This document shows positions 9,415-17,085 of a stretch of DNA of 64,000 bases, piece after piece (the first letter of the stretch is position 1; each line of letters starts with the position of its first letter). The notes under the pieces were generated by a model, which searched no databases, had not been told where the DNA came from, and saw nothing but the letters and a program-made list of their open reading frames with translations. Source of the stretch: Nonomuraea aurantiaca (GTDB taxonomy: Bacteria > Actinomycetota > Actinomycetes > Streptosporangiales > Streptosporangiaceae); NCBI RefSeq assembly GCF_020215705.1, contig NZ_JAIWNB010000007.1, positions 310,001-374,000 on the forward strand, read 5' to 3'. The position numbers and the translations under genes were made by a program.

Positions 9415-10569
9415 TCACTCCCCGATAGTGCCCAGGCGGGCGTGACCCTTGATCAGATTGCGGGCTATCGTGCGGCGCTGGATCTCGTCGGTGCCCTCGA
9501 AGATGCGCAGCAGGCGCAGCTCGCGATACCAGCGTTCGATCGGCAGCTCCTTGGTGTAGCCCATGCCGCCGTGGATCTGCAGCACCCGGTCCACGACCTG
9601 GTTGGCCATGACCGCGCCGTTGAGCTTGGCGATCGAGGCGGCGTGCCGGGCGTCCAGGCCCTCCTGCACCCGCCAGGCCGCGTACAGGGTCAGCCACTTG
9701 GCCGCCTCGATCTCCACCTGCGAGTCGGCGATCATCCACTGGATCGCCTGGTACTCGGAGATCGTCTGCCCCATCGACTTGCGGATCTTGGCGTAGTCGA
9801 TGGCCATCCCCAGCATGCGCTCGGCCGAGCCGATGGCCCGCGCCGGGATCATGTAGCGGCCCTGGCCGATCCACTGCATGGCCAGCTCGAAGCCCTTGCC
9901 CAGCTCGCCGAGGATGTTCTCCTCCGGCACCCGGACGTCCTGGAACACCAGCGACGCCGGGCCCCATTCGCCCATGGTCGGGATCGGCTCGGATGTCCAG
10001 CCCATCTCGCGGTCGACCAGGAAACAGGTCACGCCGTACGGCTCGGCCACGGCGAACACCATGACGAAGTCGGCCTCGCTGCCGCCGGTGATGAACGTCT
10101 TCTCGCCGTTGATGATCCACTCAGCGCCGTCACGGACCGCGCGGGTGCGGATGTTGCGCGCGTCGGAGCCCGCGCCCGGCTCGGTGATCGCGAAGCAGGA
10201 GCGGCGCTCACCCTCGATCGTCGGGAGCAGGTAACGCGCCTGCTGCTCGGCGGTGCCCGCGTAGAGGATGTTGTCGGCGCTGCCGCCGAACATGAACGGG
10301 ACGAAGGTCCTGCCCAGCTCCATGACGATGATCGCGGACATGACCGGGCCCAGCGCGGCTCCGCCGTACTCCTCGGGGGTGTTGATCCCCCAGAAGCCCA
10401 TCTTCCTCGCCCTGGCCCGCAGGTCGCTGAGGACCTCCGGGGCGAGCGCCGGGCGGCCCTCGCGCTCGTTGCGCAGGACCTCCGGTTCCAGCGGCATGAT
10501 CTCCTTCTCGACGAAGGAGCGTACGGTGTCGCGGATCTGACGCTCCTCGGCGCTGAGCGAGAAGTCCAT
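9415..10569 (-). CDS. Acyl-CoA dehydrogenase
   Basis: FAD enzyme that oxidises an acyl-CoA to the 2-enoyl-CoA. The 384-residue protein shows the N-terminal helical domain, FAITEPGAGSDA (flavin/substrate loop near residue 125-140), the beta domain, and the C-terminal helical domain with IHGGMGYTKELPIERWYRE and RIFEGTDEIQ, whose glutamate is the usual catalytic base in this subgroup. Start ATG 10569 follows GAGGCGGTC. First gene of a two-gene unit with the broken acyl-CoA ligase, transcribed away from the TetR gene; operator O4 lies 16 bp upstream. Substrate chain cannot be told; the family branch with medium or branched acyl groups is most likely. Confidence 0.94.
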   Translation of the reverse strand: MDFSLSAEERQIRDTVRSFVEKEIMPLEPEVLRNEREGRPALAPEVLSDLRARARKMGFWGINTPEEYGGAALGPVMSAIIVMELGRTFVPFMFGGSADNILYAGTAEQQARYLLPTIEGERRSCFAITEPGAGSDARNIRTRAVRDGAEWIINGEKTFITGGSEADFVMVFAVAEPYGVTCFLVDREMGWTSEPIPTMGEWGPASLVFQDVRVPEENILGELGKGFELAMQWIGQGRYMIPARAIGSAERMLGMAIDYAKIRKSMGQTISEYQAIQWMIADSQVEIEAAKWLTLYAAWRVQEGLDARHAASIAKLNGAVMANQVVDRVLQIHGGMGYTKELPIERWYRELRLLRIFEGTDEIQRRTIARNLIKGHARLGTIGE

Positions 10570-10584
10570 GACCGCCTCCTCAAT

Positions 10585-10605
10585 TTCTAGAACGTTCCTC
10601 TAGGA
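10585..10605. promoter_or_regulatory. Operator O4 (CTAG-N9-CTAG) before the acyl-CoA dehydrogenase gene
   Basis: TTCTAG at 10585-10590 and CTAGGA at 10600-10605, CTAG centres 13 bp apart. A good -35 box, TTGACA, lies on the minus strand at 10631-10626, which puts the -10/start region of the acyl-CoA dehydrogenase promoter under the operator. Confidence 0.78.
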
Positions 10606-10626
10606 AGCCAGTCGGGCCGCGCTCCT

Positions 10627-10647
10627 GTCAAGAATCAAATTCTAGAA
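10627..10647. promoter_or_regulatory. Operator O5, one half degenerate, before the tetR gene
   Basis: A perfect right half CTAGAA (10642-10647) with GTCAAG (10627-10632) in the left-half position at the same 13-bp spacing; CAAG replaces CTAG. It overlaps the TTGACA -35 of the divergent acyl-CoA dehydrogenase promoter and lies 20 bp before the tetR start, so it could give autoregulation with weaker binding. Confidence 0.6.
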
Positions 10648-10667
10648 TTCACGGTACGATGGGACGC

Positions 10668-11279
10668 ATGGCACGGAAGTCGTCGTGGGAGTGGAGCCGT
10701 ACGGCCCAGACCCGCCAGAGCATGCTGACGGCGGCTCGCGAGGTCTTCAGCGAGCACGGTTTCGCCGAGGCTAACGTCTCCGAGGTCGTGGCCCGCGCCG
10801 GCTCCAGCGTCGGCAGCCTCTACCACCACTTCGGCGGCAAGACCGAGCTGTTCCTCGCGCTCTACGAGGACCACCAGGCGGCGCACGAGGAGGCCGCGGC
10901 CGCCAGCGTGTCGCGGGCCAAGCAGGCAGGCGTCCATGACCCCGTCGAGCTGCTCATCGCCGGGGCGCGGGCCTACCTCGCGGGCGCGTGGGAGCGGCGC
11001 GACCTGGTCCGGCTGTTCATCGACGGTGACGGGCCGCCGGGCTTCGAGCTGGTCCGCCGCACCCGGGGCCGGGAGTGGGTGCGCCAGAACGCCGTGCTGC
11101 TCGGTGCGGGCGCCGACCCGCTCGACCGGTTCACCGTCGCCGCGCTGACCAGCGTCATCGGCGAGGCGGCCCGCGAGGTCGCCACCAGCGACACCGAGGA
11201 CGCCGCCCGCGAGGTGATCGAGGCGGCGATGACGCTGATCCGCCGCCTCGACCCGCTCAGGGTGCCGGCAGAAGGCTGA
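10668..11279 (+). CDS. TetR-family transcriptional regulator of the catabolic island
   Basis: 203-residue one-component repressor. The N-terminal HTH is clear: TRQSMLTAAREVFSEHGF, then VSEVVARAGSSVGSLYHHFGGKTELF (about residues 15-60). The C-terminal ligand domain is all-helical and not diagnostic. It is transcribed away from the acyl-CoA dehydrogenase gene with operators O4 and O5 between, and O1-O3 and O6 stand before the other genes of the island, so it is the natural candidate to bind all six and to be released by a pathway acyl-CoA. ATG 10668 is chosen over ATG 10659 because family proteins start close to the Arg/Lys-rich segment; either is possible. Confidence 0.92.
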   Translation: MARKSSWEWSRTAQTRQSMLTAAREVFSEHGFAEANVSEVVARAGSSVGSLYHHFGGKTELFLALYEDHQAAHEEAAAASVSRAKQAGVHDPVELLIAGARAYLAGAWERRDLVRLFIDGDGPPGFELVRRTRGREWVRQNAVLLGAGADPLDRFTVAALTSVIGEAAREVATSDTEDAAREVIEAAMTLIRRLDPLRVPAEG

Positions 11280-11306
11280 TCACCCCGACCACACGCGGCG
11301 CACCAC

Positions 11307-11370
11307 GGTCAGCCCTCCCGCTCGGGGAAACCGCCGTTGGTCAGCTCTCCCGCCCGGGGATCTGGCCGTT
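11307..11370. repeat. 32-bp duplication of the SDR gene's 3' end
   Basis: GGTCAGCCCTCCCGCTCGGG at 11307 and GGTCAGCTCTCCCGCCCGGG at 11339 start two 32-bp copies. The inner copy encodes the last codons and stop of the SDR (NGQIPGRES); the outer copy, beyond the stop, would encode NGGFPEREG followed again by a stop. Confidence 0.85.
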
Positions 11371-12246
11371 GGTCAGCGCGTTGGGCGCGGCCTTGTCGAC
11401 CAGGGCCGGGATGACCGCGCCCAGCTCGGCCGGGTCCCACCGGCCGCCCTTGTCGACGGCCGGACCGGCGTGCCAGCCCTCGGCCACGCTGATCACCCCC
11501 GCCCGCACGTTGAACACCCGCCCGGTGATGCCCCTCGCCTCGGCGCTGGACAGCCAGACCACCAGCGGCGCGATGTCGTCGGGGTCGGCGCTCGATGAGC
11601 CGGCGCCGGTCGGGGCGAGGTTCTCCGTCATGCGGGTGAGCGCCGCCGGGGCGATCGCGTTCACGGTCACGCCGTAGCGCTCCAGCTCCTTGGCCGCGAT
11701 GACGGTCAGGCCCGCGATGCCGGCCTTCGCGGCGCCGTAGTTGCCCTGCCCCGGATTGCCGTAGATGCCGGAGGACGAGGTGGTGTTGATGATCCGCGCG
11801 TCCACCCGCTCCCCGGCCTTGGCCTTGGCCCGCCAGTAGGCCGCCGCGTGGCGCAGCGGCGCGAACGTGCCGCGCAGGTGCACCCTGATGACCGCGTCCC
11901 ACTCCTCGGCCGTCATGTTGACCAGCATCCGGTCGCGCAGGATGCCCGCGTTGTTGACCAGCACGTGCAGGTCGCCGAAGCGGTCGACGGCCGCCTGGAC
12001 CAGCCGGGCCGCCCCGTCGAAGTCGGAGACGTCCTCGCCGTTGACGATCGCCTCCCCGCCCAGCGCCTCGATCTCCTCGACCACCGCGGCGGCGGCGTCC
12101 GACGAGCCCGTGCCGTCGACCTCCGCGCCCAGGTCGTTGACCACGACCTTCGCGCCCTGCCGGGCGAACTCGAGCGCGTGACCGCGCCCGATGCCCCTGG
12201 CCGCGCCCGTGACGATCACCACGCGACCCTCGACGATCCCGCTCAT
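11341..12246 (-). CDS. SDR oxidoreductase, MFE-2-like 3-hydroxyacyl-CoA dehydrogenase type
   Basis: 301-residue classical short-chain dehydrogenase. NAD(P)-binding TGAARGIGRG near residues 14-23, NNAG near 98, catalytic serine segment NTTSSSGIYG and YGAAK (Tyr-x-x-x-Lys). The sequence style (VVVNDLGAEVDGTG, YWRAKAKAG insert) matches the dehydrogenase part of peroxisomal multifunctional enzyme type 2, which fits beta-oxidation of a CoA thioester. ATG 12246 follows GATCGAGGTGTGAC. Divergent from the truncated DHA2-type MFS gene, sharing operator O6. Its 3' end is duplicated just past the stop. Confidence 0.9.
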   Translation of the reverse strand: MSGIVEGRVVIVTGAARGIGRGHALEFARQGAKVVVNDLGAEVDGTGSSDAAAAVVEEIEALGGEAIVNGEDVSDFDGAARLVQAAVDRFGDLHVLVNNAGILRDRMLVNMTAEEWDAVIRVHLRGTFAPLRHAAAYWRAKAKAGERVDARIINTTSSSGIYGNPGQGNYGAAKAGIAGLTVIAAKELERYGVTVNAIAPAALTRMTENLAPTGAGSSSADPDDIAPLVVWLSSAEARGITGRVFNVRAGVISVAEGWHAGPAVDKGGRWDPAELGAVIPALVDKAAPNALTNGQIPGRES

Positions 12247-12278
12247 GTCACACCTCGATCCTTGCCTGCCGATGATCC

Positions 12279-12306
12279 TTGACTGCTCGCCGATGCGAAC
12301 TAGATT
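12279..12306 (+). promoter_or_regulatory. Sigma70-type promoter for the truncated MFS gene
   Basis: TTGACT (12279-12284), 16-bp spacer, TAGATT (12301-12306). Operator O6 starts inside the -10 box. This is the clearest promoter-operator overlap in the island and supports repression. Confidence 0.65.
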
Positions 12307-12325
12307 CTAGTATTGAAATCTAGAA
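12305..12325. promoter_or_regulatory. Operator O6 (CTAG-N9-CTAG) between SDR and MFS genes
   Basis: TTCTAG at 12305-12310 and CTAGAA at 12320-12325, CTAG centres 13 bp apart. It sits between the divergent SDR and MFS genes and can control both. Confidence 0.78.
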
Positions 12326-12340
12326 AGGACAGTGCGCCCG

Positions 12341-13516
12341 GTGGTGTACACGTTCGCGGCGCTGCTGGCCGGACTGTCGCCGGACGCCTGGACGATCGTC
12401 GCCCTGCGGGTGTTACAGGCCGCCGGCGCCGCCATGCTGCTGACCAACAGCGCCGCCCTGGTCACGGACGCCTTCCCCCGCTCGCGGCTCGGTGAGGGGA
12501 TGGGCGTCTATGTCGCCTCGTTCTCCATCGCCCAGCTCGCCGGTCCCACCCTCGGCGGCTTCCTGGCCGAGCGCCTCGGCTGGCGCTGGGTGTTCTGGTA
12601 CAACGTGCCGCTCGGCCTGGCCTGCCTGGTGTGGGGCGCGATCGTGCTGCGACGGGTCGAGCCCGCCGGCCGCGATCGCGGTCTCGACCTGCCGGGCAAC
12701 GTGCTCGTCCTGGTCACCCTGGGCGGGCTGCTGCTCGCGCTGTCGGAGGTGACCAGGCTCGGCTGGGCCCACCCGCTGATCCTCGCCGGGCTGGCCGCCT
12801 TCGTGCTGGGTCTGCCGCTGTTCGTGTTCAGGGAGCTCAGGGCCGCCCATCCGGTCGTGGACATCGGCCTGTTCCGGGACCGCGGCTTCGCCTTCGGCAC
12901 GCTGGCGTCCTTCCTCAACTCCGTCGCCCGCGTCGGGCTGGTGTTCCTCCTGGCGCTCTACTTCCAAGCCGTGCGCGGCGACGACCCGGTGCGGGCCGGG
13001 CTGAAGGTGCTGCCGCTGGCCGCCGCGGGGATGATCGGCTCGGCGGGCTCGGGCCTGCTGCAGCGCCGGCTGAGCCCGCGCGCGCTCGCGGTCGCCGGGG
13101 CGGCCACGACCACCGCCGGGCTGTTACTCCTGCTCTGCACGATCTCGTCGCGTGTCCCGTACGCCACGGTCGCGCTCGCGCTGGTGCTCATCGGACTCGG
13201 CTCGGGGGTGTTCCTGCCCTCCAACACCACCGCGATCCTGGACGGGCTGCCCTCGAACCGGCTGGGCATCGTCAACGCGATGCGGCTCATGCTGCAGAAC
13301 ACCGGCGTGGTCGTGGGCACCGCGCTGACGCTGTCCATCATCACCGCGCCGCTGCCCGCCGCGCTGCACGACCGGGTCTTCGCAGGCACGCTCTCGCGGG
13401 TCTCCGGCCTCGCGGTCGAGCAGCTCGTCACCGGCTACCGGTGGGCCCTCGGGTGCACGGTCGCGATCTCGGTCCTGACGGTGCTGGCCTGCACGGCCCG
13501 GAGCAAGGCCACCTGA
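12341..13516 (+). CDS. DHA2-type MFS exporter lacking its N-terminus
   Basis: Drug:H+ antiporter-2 (EmrB/QacA) type protein, normally 14 membrane helices and about 470-500 residues. Here the product is 391-394 residues and begins VYTFAALLAGLSPDAWTIVALRVLQAAGAAML, which aligns to helix 3-4 of relatives; the first two helices, the proton-relay DxxxVNVALP motif and the GRR loop are missing. Nothing upstream encodes them: the operator and promoter lie directly before the open frame. GTG 12341 or GTG 12332 could start translation, both close to AGAAAGGA. A deletion that fused promoter to mid-gene is the simplest explanation, so the protein is probably not functional. The rest of the frame is undamaged. 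Confidence 0.8.
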   Translation: MVYTFAALLAGLSPDAWTIVALRVLQAAGAAMLLTNSAALVTDAFPRSRLGEGMGVYVASFSIAQLAGPTLGGFLAERLGWRWVFWYNVPLGLACLVWGAIVLRRVEPAGRDRGLDLPGNVLVLVTLGGLLLALSEVTRLGWAHPLILAGLAAFVLGLPLFVFRELRAAHPVVDIGLFRDRGFAFGTLASFLNSVARVGLVFLLALYFQAVRGDDPVRAGLKVLPLAAAGMIGSAGSGLLQRRLSPRALAVAGAATTTAGLLLLLCTISSRVPYATVALALVLIGLGSGVFLPSNTTAILDGLPSNRLGIVNAMRLMLQNTGVVVGTALTLSIITAPLPAALHDRVFAGTLSRVSGLAVEQLVTGYRWALGCTVAISVLTVLACTARSKAT

Positions 13517-13539
13517 CCGGGACGGGTACGGTGGCCTGC

Positions 13540-13962
13540 GTGGTTGAACATTCCCTCGCCCAGCGGCATATCTTCCCCCGAATGGTGAGATTTGCGGACA
13601 TCGACTCACTTGGGCATGTGAACAACGTCCGCTTCTTCGACTATCTGGAGGACGCCCGGCTGGGGATGCTCCACATCGATCCGTACAAGGCGGGCGACGC
13701 CCCCTTCAAAGGACTCGTCGTCTCCCGTCACGAGATCGACTACCTGCGCCCGCTCGGCTTCCGCCCCGAGCCGGTCCGGGTGGAGACCTGGGTGACGGAG
13801 ATCAGGCCGGTCCGGTTCACGCTGGAGTACGAGATCCGCGACGACGACGAGCTGTTCGTCCGGGCCACCTCGGTGATCGTCGCCTACGACGTCGAACGTG
13901 CCGCGCCGCGCAGGCTCACCTCCGACGAACTCGGCTACCTGCGGCGGTTCATGTCGGCATGA
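13540..13962 (+). CDS. Acyl-CoA thioesterase, 4HBT hot-dog family
   Basis: 140-residue single hot-dog protein. RFADIDSLGHVNNVRFFDYLEDAR (split over residues 17-40) carries the family's catalytic aspartate (RFADID) and the HVNN helix start; the second half has the DYLRPLGFRPEPVRVET strand pattern. It hydrolyses acyl-CoA to acid and CoA, plausible for releasing CoA from pathway intermediates. Start GTG 13540 (or 13531) is inferred from family length. It overlaps the next MFS gene by four bases (ATGA), so the two are co-translated. Confidence 0.9.
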   Translation: MVEHSLAQRHIFPRMVRFADIDSLGHVNNVRFFDYLEDARLGMLHIDPYKAGDAPFKGLVVSRHEIDYLRPLGFRPEPVRVETWVTEIRPVRFTLEYEIRDDDELFVRATSVIVAYDVERAAPRRLTSDELGYLRRFMSA

Positions 13963-15149
13963 GGCGCTGGCTGATGCTCGGGCTGGGGGTCAACGCGCAC
14001 GCCTGCGTCACGCTGGGGCTGTTCGGCCTGCCGCTCGTCATGCCGGATATCCAGCGATATTTCGGTGTCTCGCTGCCGGTCGCCGGGGTCATCGGCAACG
14101 CTCCCGGCTTCGGCATCCTGCTGTCCCTGGTCGCCTGGGGCATGCTGGCCGACCGGCGGGGCGAGCGGCTGGTACTCGGTGTCGGCGTCGGGCTGGCCGC
14201 CGTGCTGTTCGCCGCCTTGGCCTTCGTGACCGAGATCTGGGCGGTGGTCCCGCTGCTCGCCCTGGCCGGGGCCATGGGGTCGGCGGCCATGGTCGGCGGC
14301 GGCCGGATCGTGCTGCGCTGGTTCGAGCCGCCGGAGCGCGGCGTCGCGATGGGCCTGCGCCAGGTCTCCTACACCCTCGGCATGGCCGTCGCGGCGTTCG
14401 TCCTGCCGCCGATCGCGCGGGCCCACGGCATCTCGGGCGTGTTCATCGTCTGCGCCGGAGTCAGCCTGCTCGCCGCCGTGCTGGCCGCCCTCTTCCTGGC
14501 CGAGCCGCCGCACGCGATCTCGGGCGCGCGTACGGCACCGGCCGCCTCGCCGTACCGGCAGCCCGCGCTCTGGCGGGTGCACGCGACCAGCGCGTTGCAC
14601 GTGGTGCCCCAGATCGTCGTCAGCACGTACGGCGTGGCCTGCCTGGTCGGCGTCTACGGCTGGGACGGCGTACAGGCGGGACAGCTCTTCGGCGTGGCGG
14701 CCATCGGCGGCGCGGCGATACGTATCGCGGTCGGCCGCTGGTCCGACCGGAGCGGTCTGCGGATGGCGCCGCTGCGGCTGCTGACCTTCGGCTCGCTGGC
14801 CGTGCTGGCCCTGCTGGTGCTGGGCGCGGTCACCGCATCCTGGCTCGGCCCGGCCATGCTGGCGCTGGCCGCGGTGATCACCGTGGCGGGGAACGGGCTC
14901 GCCTACCTCTCGGCGGGCGAGCTCGCCGGCCCCGGATGGGCGGGGCGGGTGCTGGGCACCCACAACACCATCCAGAACGTCGTCTCCCTCGTCGTCACGC
15001 CGCTGGCCGGACTGCTGATCACGGCCACGGGCTACTGGGCCGGGTTCGCGGCGGGGCTGGCGTGCGCGCTGATCTCGCTGCCCGTCATCCCCACCCGCGG
15101 CGAGCGCCACGCCACCGCGGAGCCGGAGGCGTCCCAGCCGTCAGGATGA
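13959..15149 (+). CDS. MFS transporter (12-helix)
   Basis: 396-residue major facilitator with twelve hydrophobic segments and the loop-2 motif WGMLADRRGERL near residue 58 and a related WSDRSGLRM in the second half. No damage is seen, unlike the two MFS genes earlier in the island. It overlaps the thioesterase stop (ATGA), so a carboxylate released by the thioesterase is a reasonable substrate guess, but the direction of transport is not visible. The end of the gene shares a 15-bp duplication with the convergent GH13 gene. Confidence 0.9.
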   Translation: MRRWLMLGLGVNAHACVTLGLFGLPLVMPDIQRYFGVSLPVAGVIGNAPGFGILLSLVAWGMLADRRGERLVLGVGVGLAAVLFAALAFVTEIWAVVPLLALAGAMGSAAMVGGGRIVLRWFEPPERGVAMGLRQVSYTLGMAVAAFVLPPIARAHGISGVFIVCAGVSLLAAVLAALFLAEPPHAISGARTAPAASPYRQPALWRVHATSALHVVPQIVVSTYGVACLVGVYGWDGVQAGQLFGVAAIGGAAIRIAVGRWSDRSGLRMAPLRLLTFGSLAVLALLVLGAVTASWLGPAMLALAAVITVAGNGLAYLSAGELAGPGWAGRVLGTHNTIQNVVSLVVTPLAGLLITATGYWAGFAAGLACALISLPVIPTRGERHATAEPEASQPSG

Positions 15150-15185
15150 CGCACGCCCCAGAAGACGGTCTCAGGATGACGTACG
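15141..15185. repeat. 30-bp spaced duplication joining two convergent gene ends
   Basis: TCAGGATGACGCACG (15141) and TCAGGATGACGTACG (15171) are 30 bp apart. The first copy contains the MFS stop codon, the second the GH13 stop codon on the other strand. Confidence 0.75.
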
Positions 15186-16679
15186 TAGCCAGACTGCGGT
15201 GTCGGGCGGCAGCAGGTCGCCGTCGAGCGGCCCGCTGGGCAGCAGGACCCCGCCGTGCGACGGCAGCCGCACCGGCTCGGTGCCGCAGTTGAGTGCGCAG
15301 ATCAAGGACCCGCGAGTGAAGAAGAGCGCGCCTTCGGGGGAGTCCAGCCACTCCAGCGTGTAGGGCAGCGACCCCACCAGCTCACGGCGGCAGGCCAGGG
15401 CCCGGCGGTAGAAGGTCAGCGTCGATCCCGGATCGCCGGCCTGGGTCGCCGCGCTGAGCGCCGCGAACGTGGCCGGCTGCGGCAGCCACGGCGCCACCCC
15501 GTCGGGAGAGAACCCGTAGGACGCGCCGTCTGCCGACCACGGCAGCGGCACCCGGCAGCCGTCGCGGCCGACCAGCTCGCCCTTCGACTGGATGAAGACC
15601 GGGTCCTGCCGCGCCTCCGGGGGAAGATCCTTCACCTCGGGGAGGCCAAGTTCCTCCCCCTGGTAGAGATATGCCGACCCGGGGAGGGCCAGCATCGTGA
15701 GCAACGCCGCCTTGGCCCGCATCAGTCCCGTGCCCGGATCGGCGGTGTCGTAGCGGGTGCGGTGCCGTACGACGTCGTGGTTGGACAGCACCCACGTGGC
15801 GAACGGGACCGCGGCCAGCGTGTCGTCGATGACCTTCTTGAACGCGGTCGATGACCAGGGCGCCTGCAGCCAGGCGAAGTTGAAGCTCTGCTGCAACTCG
15901 TCGGGGCGCACGTAGAGCGCCAGGTCCTCGGAGCTGTCCGTCCACACCTCGCCCACCGCCATGCGCTCGCCGGGATAGCCGTCGAGCAGCTTGCGCCAGG
16001 ACCGGTAGACCTCGTGCACCTCTGGCTGGCCCCAGATCGGCGAGACCGACTTGAACGACTGGTCCTGGATGTCGGGCAGCCCTTTCGCCTTGTACAGGCC
16101 CATCGCCACGTCGATGCGGAACCCGTCGACACCCCGGTCGAGCCAGAACCGCAGGATGTCGAGGAACTCCCGGTGGATCTCGGGGTTGCGCCAGTTGAAG
16201 TCCGGCTGGCCGGGGGCGAACAGATGCAGGTAATACTGCCCGTCCGGCAGCTTCGTCCAGGCCGGGCCGCTGAAGGTGGACTGCCAGTTGTTCGGCTCGG
16301 CGCGGAAGATGTAGCGGTCGCGGTGCTCGCCGCGCAGCGCGGCCTGGAACCAGGGGTGCTCCGAGGAGCTGTGGTTGGGCACCACGTCCACGAGGACCTT
16401 CAGGCCGAGCCGGTGCGCGTCGGTGACCAGCGACTCGAAGTCGTCCAGCGTCCCGAACAGCGGGTCGACGCCGCGGTAGTCGGCCACGTCGTAGCCGCCG
16501 TCGGCCATCGGCGACGGATAGAAGGGAGTCAGCCAGATCGCGTCGACGCCGAGCTCCGCCAGGTAGGGCAGGTGCTCACGCACTCCGGCCAGATCGCCGA
16601 CGCCGTCTCCTGAGGCGTCGGCGAAGCTGCGAACATAGATCTCGTAGACGACGGCATCACGCCACCAGGGGATGTCCAT
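15171..16679 (-). CDS. GH13 alpha-glucosidase / oligo-1,6-glucosidase type
   Basis: Cytoplasmic 502-residue retaining alpha-glucosidase with the (beta/alpha)8 barrel. Conserved regions are present: DVVPNHSS (region I), GFRIDVA with the nucleophile Asp (region II), AVGEVW with the acid/base Glu (region III), and VLSNHDVVR with the transition-state Asp (region IV). No signal peptide. It hydrolyses short alpha-glucosides delivered by uptake systems such as the one at 46.7-50 kb. ATG 16679 begins MDIPWWRDAVVYEIYVRSF as in relatives. Gene for GlbO is 16 bp upstream on the same strand. Confidence 0.94.
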   Translation of the reverse strand: MDIPWWRDAVVYEIYVRSFADASGDGVGDLAGVREHLPYLAELGVDAIWLTPFYPSPMADGGYDVADYRGVDPLFGTLDDFESLVTDAHRLGLKVLVDVVPNHSSSEHPWFQAALRGEHRDRYIFRAEPNNWQSTFSGPAWTKLPDGQYYLHLFAPGQPDFNWRNPEIHREFLDILRFWLDRGVDGFRIDVAMGLYKAKGLPDIQDQSFKSVSPIWGQPEVHEVYRSWRKLLDGYPGERMAVGEVWTDSSEDLALYVRPDELQQSFNFAWLQAPWSSTAFKKVIDDTLAAVPFATWVLSNHDVVRHRTRYDTADPGTGLMRAKAALLTMLALPGSAYLYQGEELGLPEVKDLPPEARQDPVFIQSKGELVGRDGCRVPLPWSADGASYGFSPDGVAPWLPQPATFAALSAATQAGDPGSTLTFYRRALACRRELVGSLPYTLEWLDSPEGALFFTRGSLICALNCGTEPVRLPSHGGVLLPSGPLDGDLLPPDTAVWLRTSS

Positions 16680-16695
16680 GGGGCCGTCATGCCCG

Positions 16696-17076
16696 CTATG
16701 TCGGAGAGTTCACCATGCTGTGCGCCGCGTAGACCAGGTAGTCCCAGAGCTTGGTCTCCTGTTCCTGCGGCAACTCCAGCGACTCGACCGCGTCGTGCAT
16801 GTGCCGCAGCCAGGCGTCGCGCTCGGCCTCGCCGATGACGAACGGGTTGTGCCGCATCCGCAGCCGCGGGTGCCCGCGCTCCTGGCTGTAGGTGGTGGGG
16901 CCACCCCAGTATTGGATGAGGAACCCCCGCAACCTGTCTTCGGCCCCGGTGAGGTCTTCCTCCGGGTAGAGCGGGAGCAGCAGCGGATCCTGCGCGATCC
17001 CCTCATAGAAGCGGTGTACGAGTCGCCGGAAGGTCTCCTCGCCGCCGACGGCCTCGTAAAAGGAGGTTTCAGTCAC
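16696..17076 (-). CDS. glbO: Group II truncated haemoglobin
   Basis: 126-residue 2/2 globin. FYEAVGGEETFRRLVHRFY, WGGPTTYSQERGHPRLRMRHNPF and the proximal histidine in RMRH near residue 76 are family marks, with the Trp-rich distal pocket typical of group II. It binds O2 and is thought to aid redox balance and respiration. GTG 17076 start. In an apparent operon with the MscS gene (10 bp upstream) and the GH13 gene. Confidence 0.95.
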   Translation of the reverse strand: MTETSFYEAVGGEETFRRLVHRFYEGIAQDPLLLPLYPEEDLTGAEDRLRGFLIQYWGGPTTYSQERGHPRLRMRHNPFVIGEAERDAWLRHMHDAVESLELPQEQETKLWDYLVYAAHSMVNSPT

Positions 17077-17085
17077 CGTACAAGC

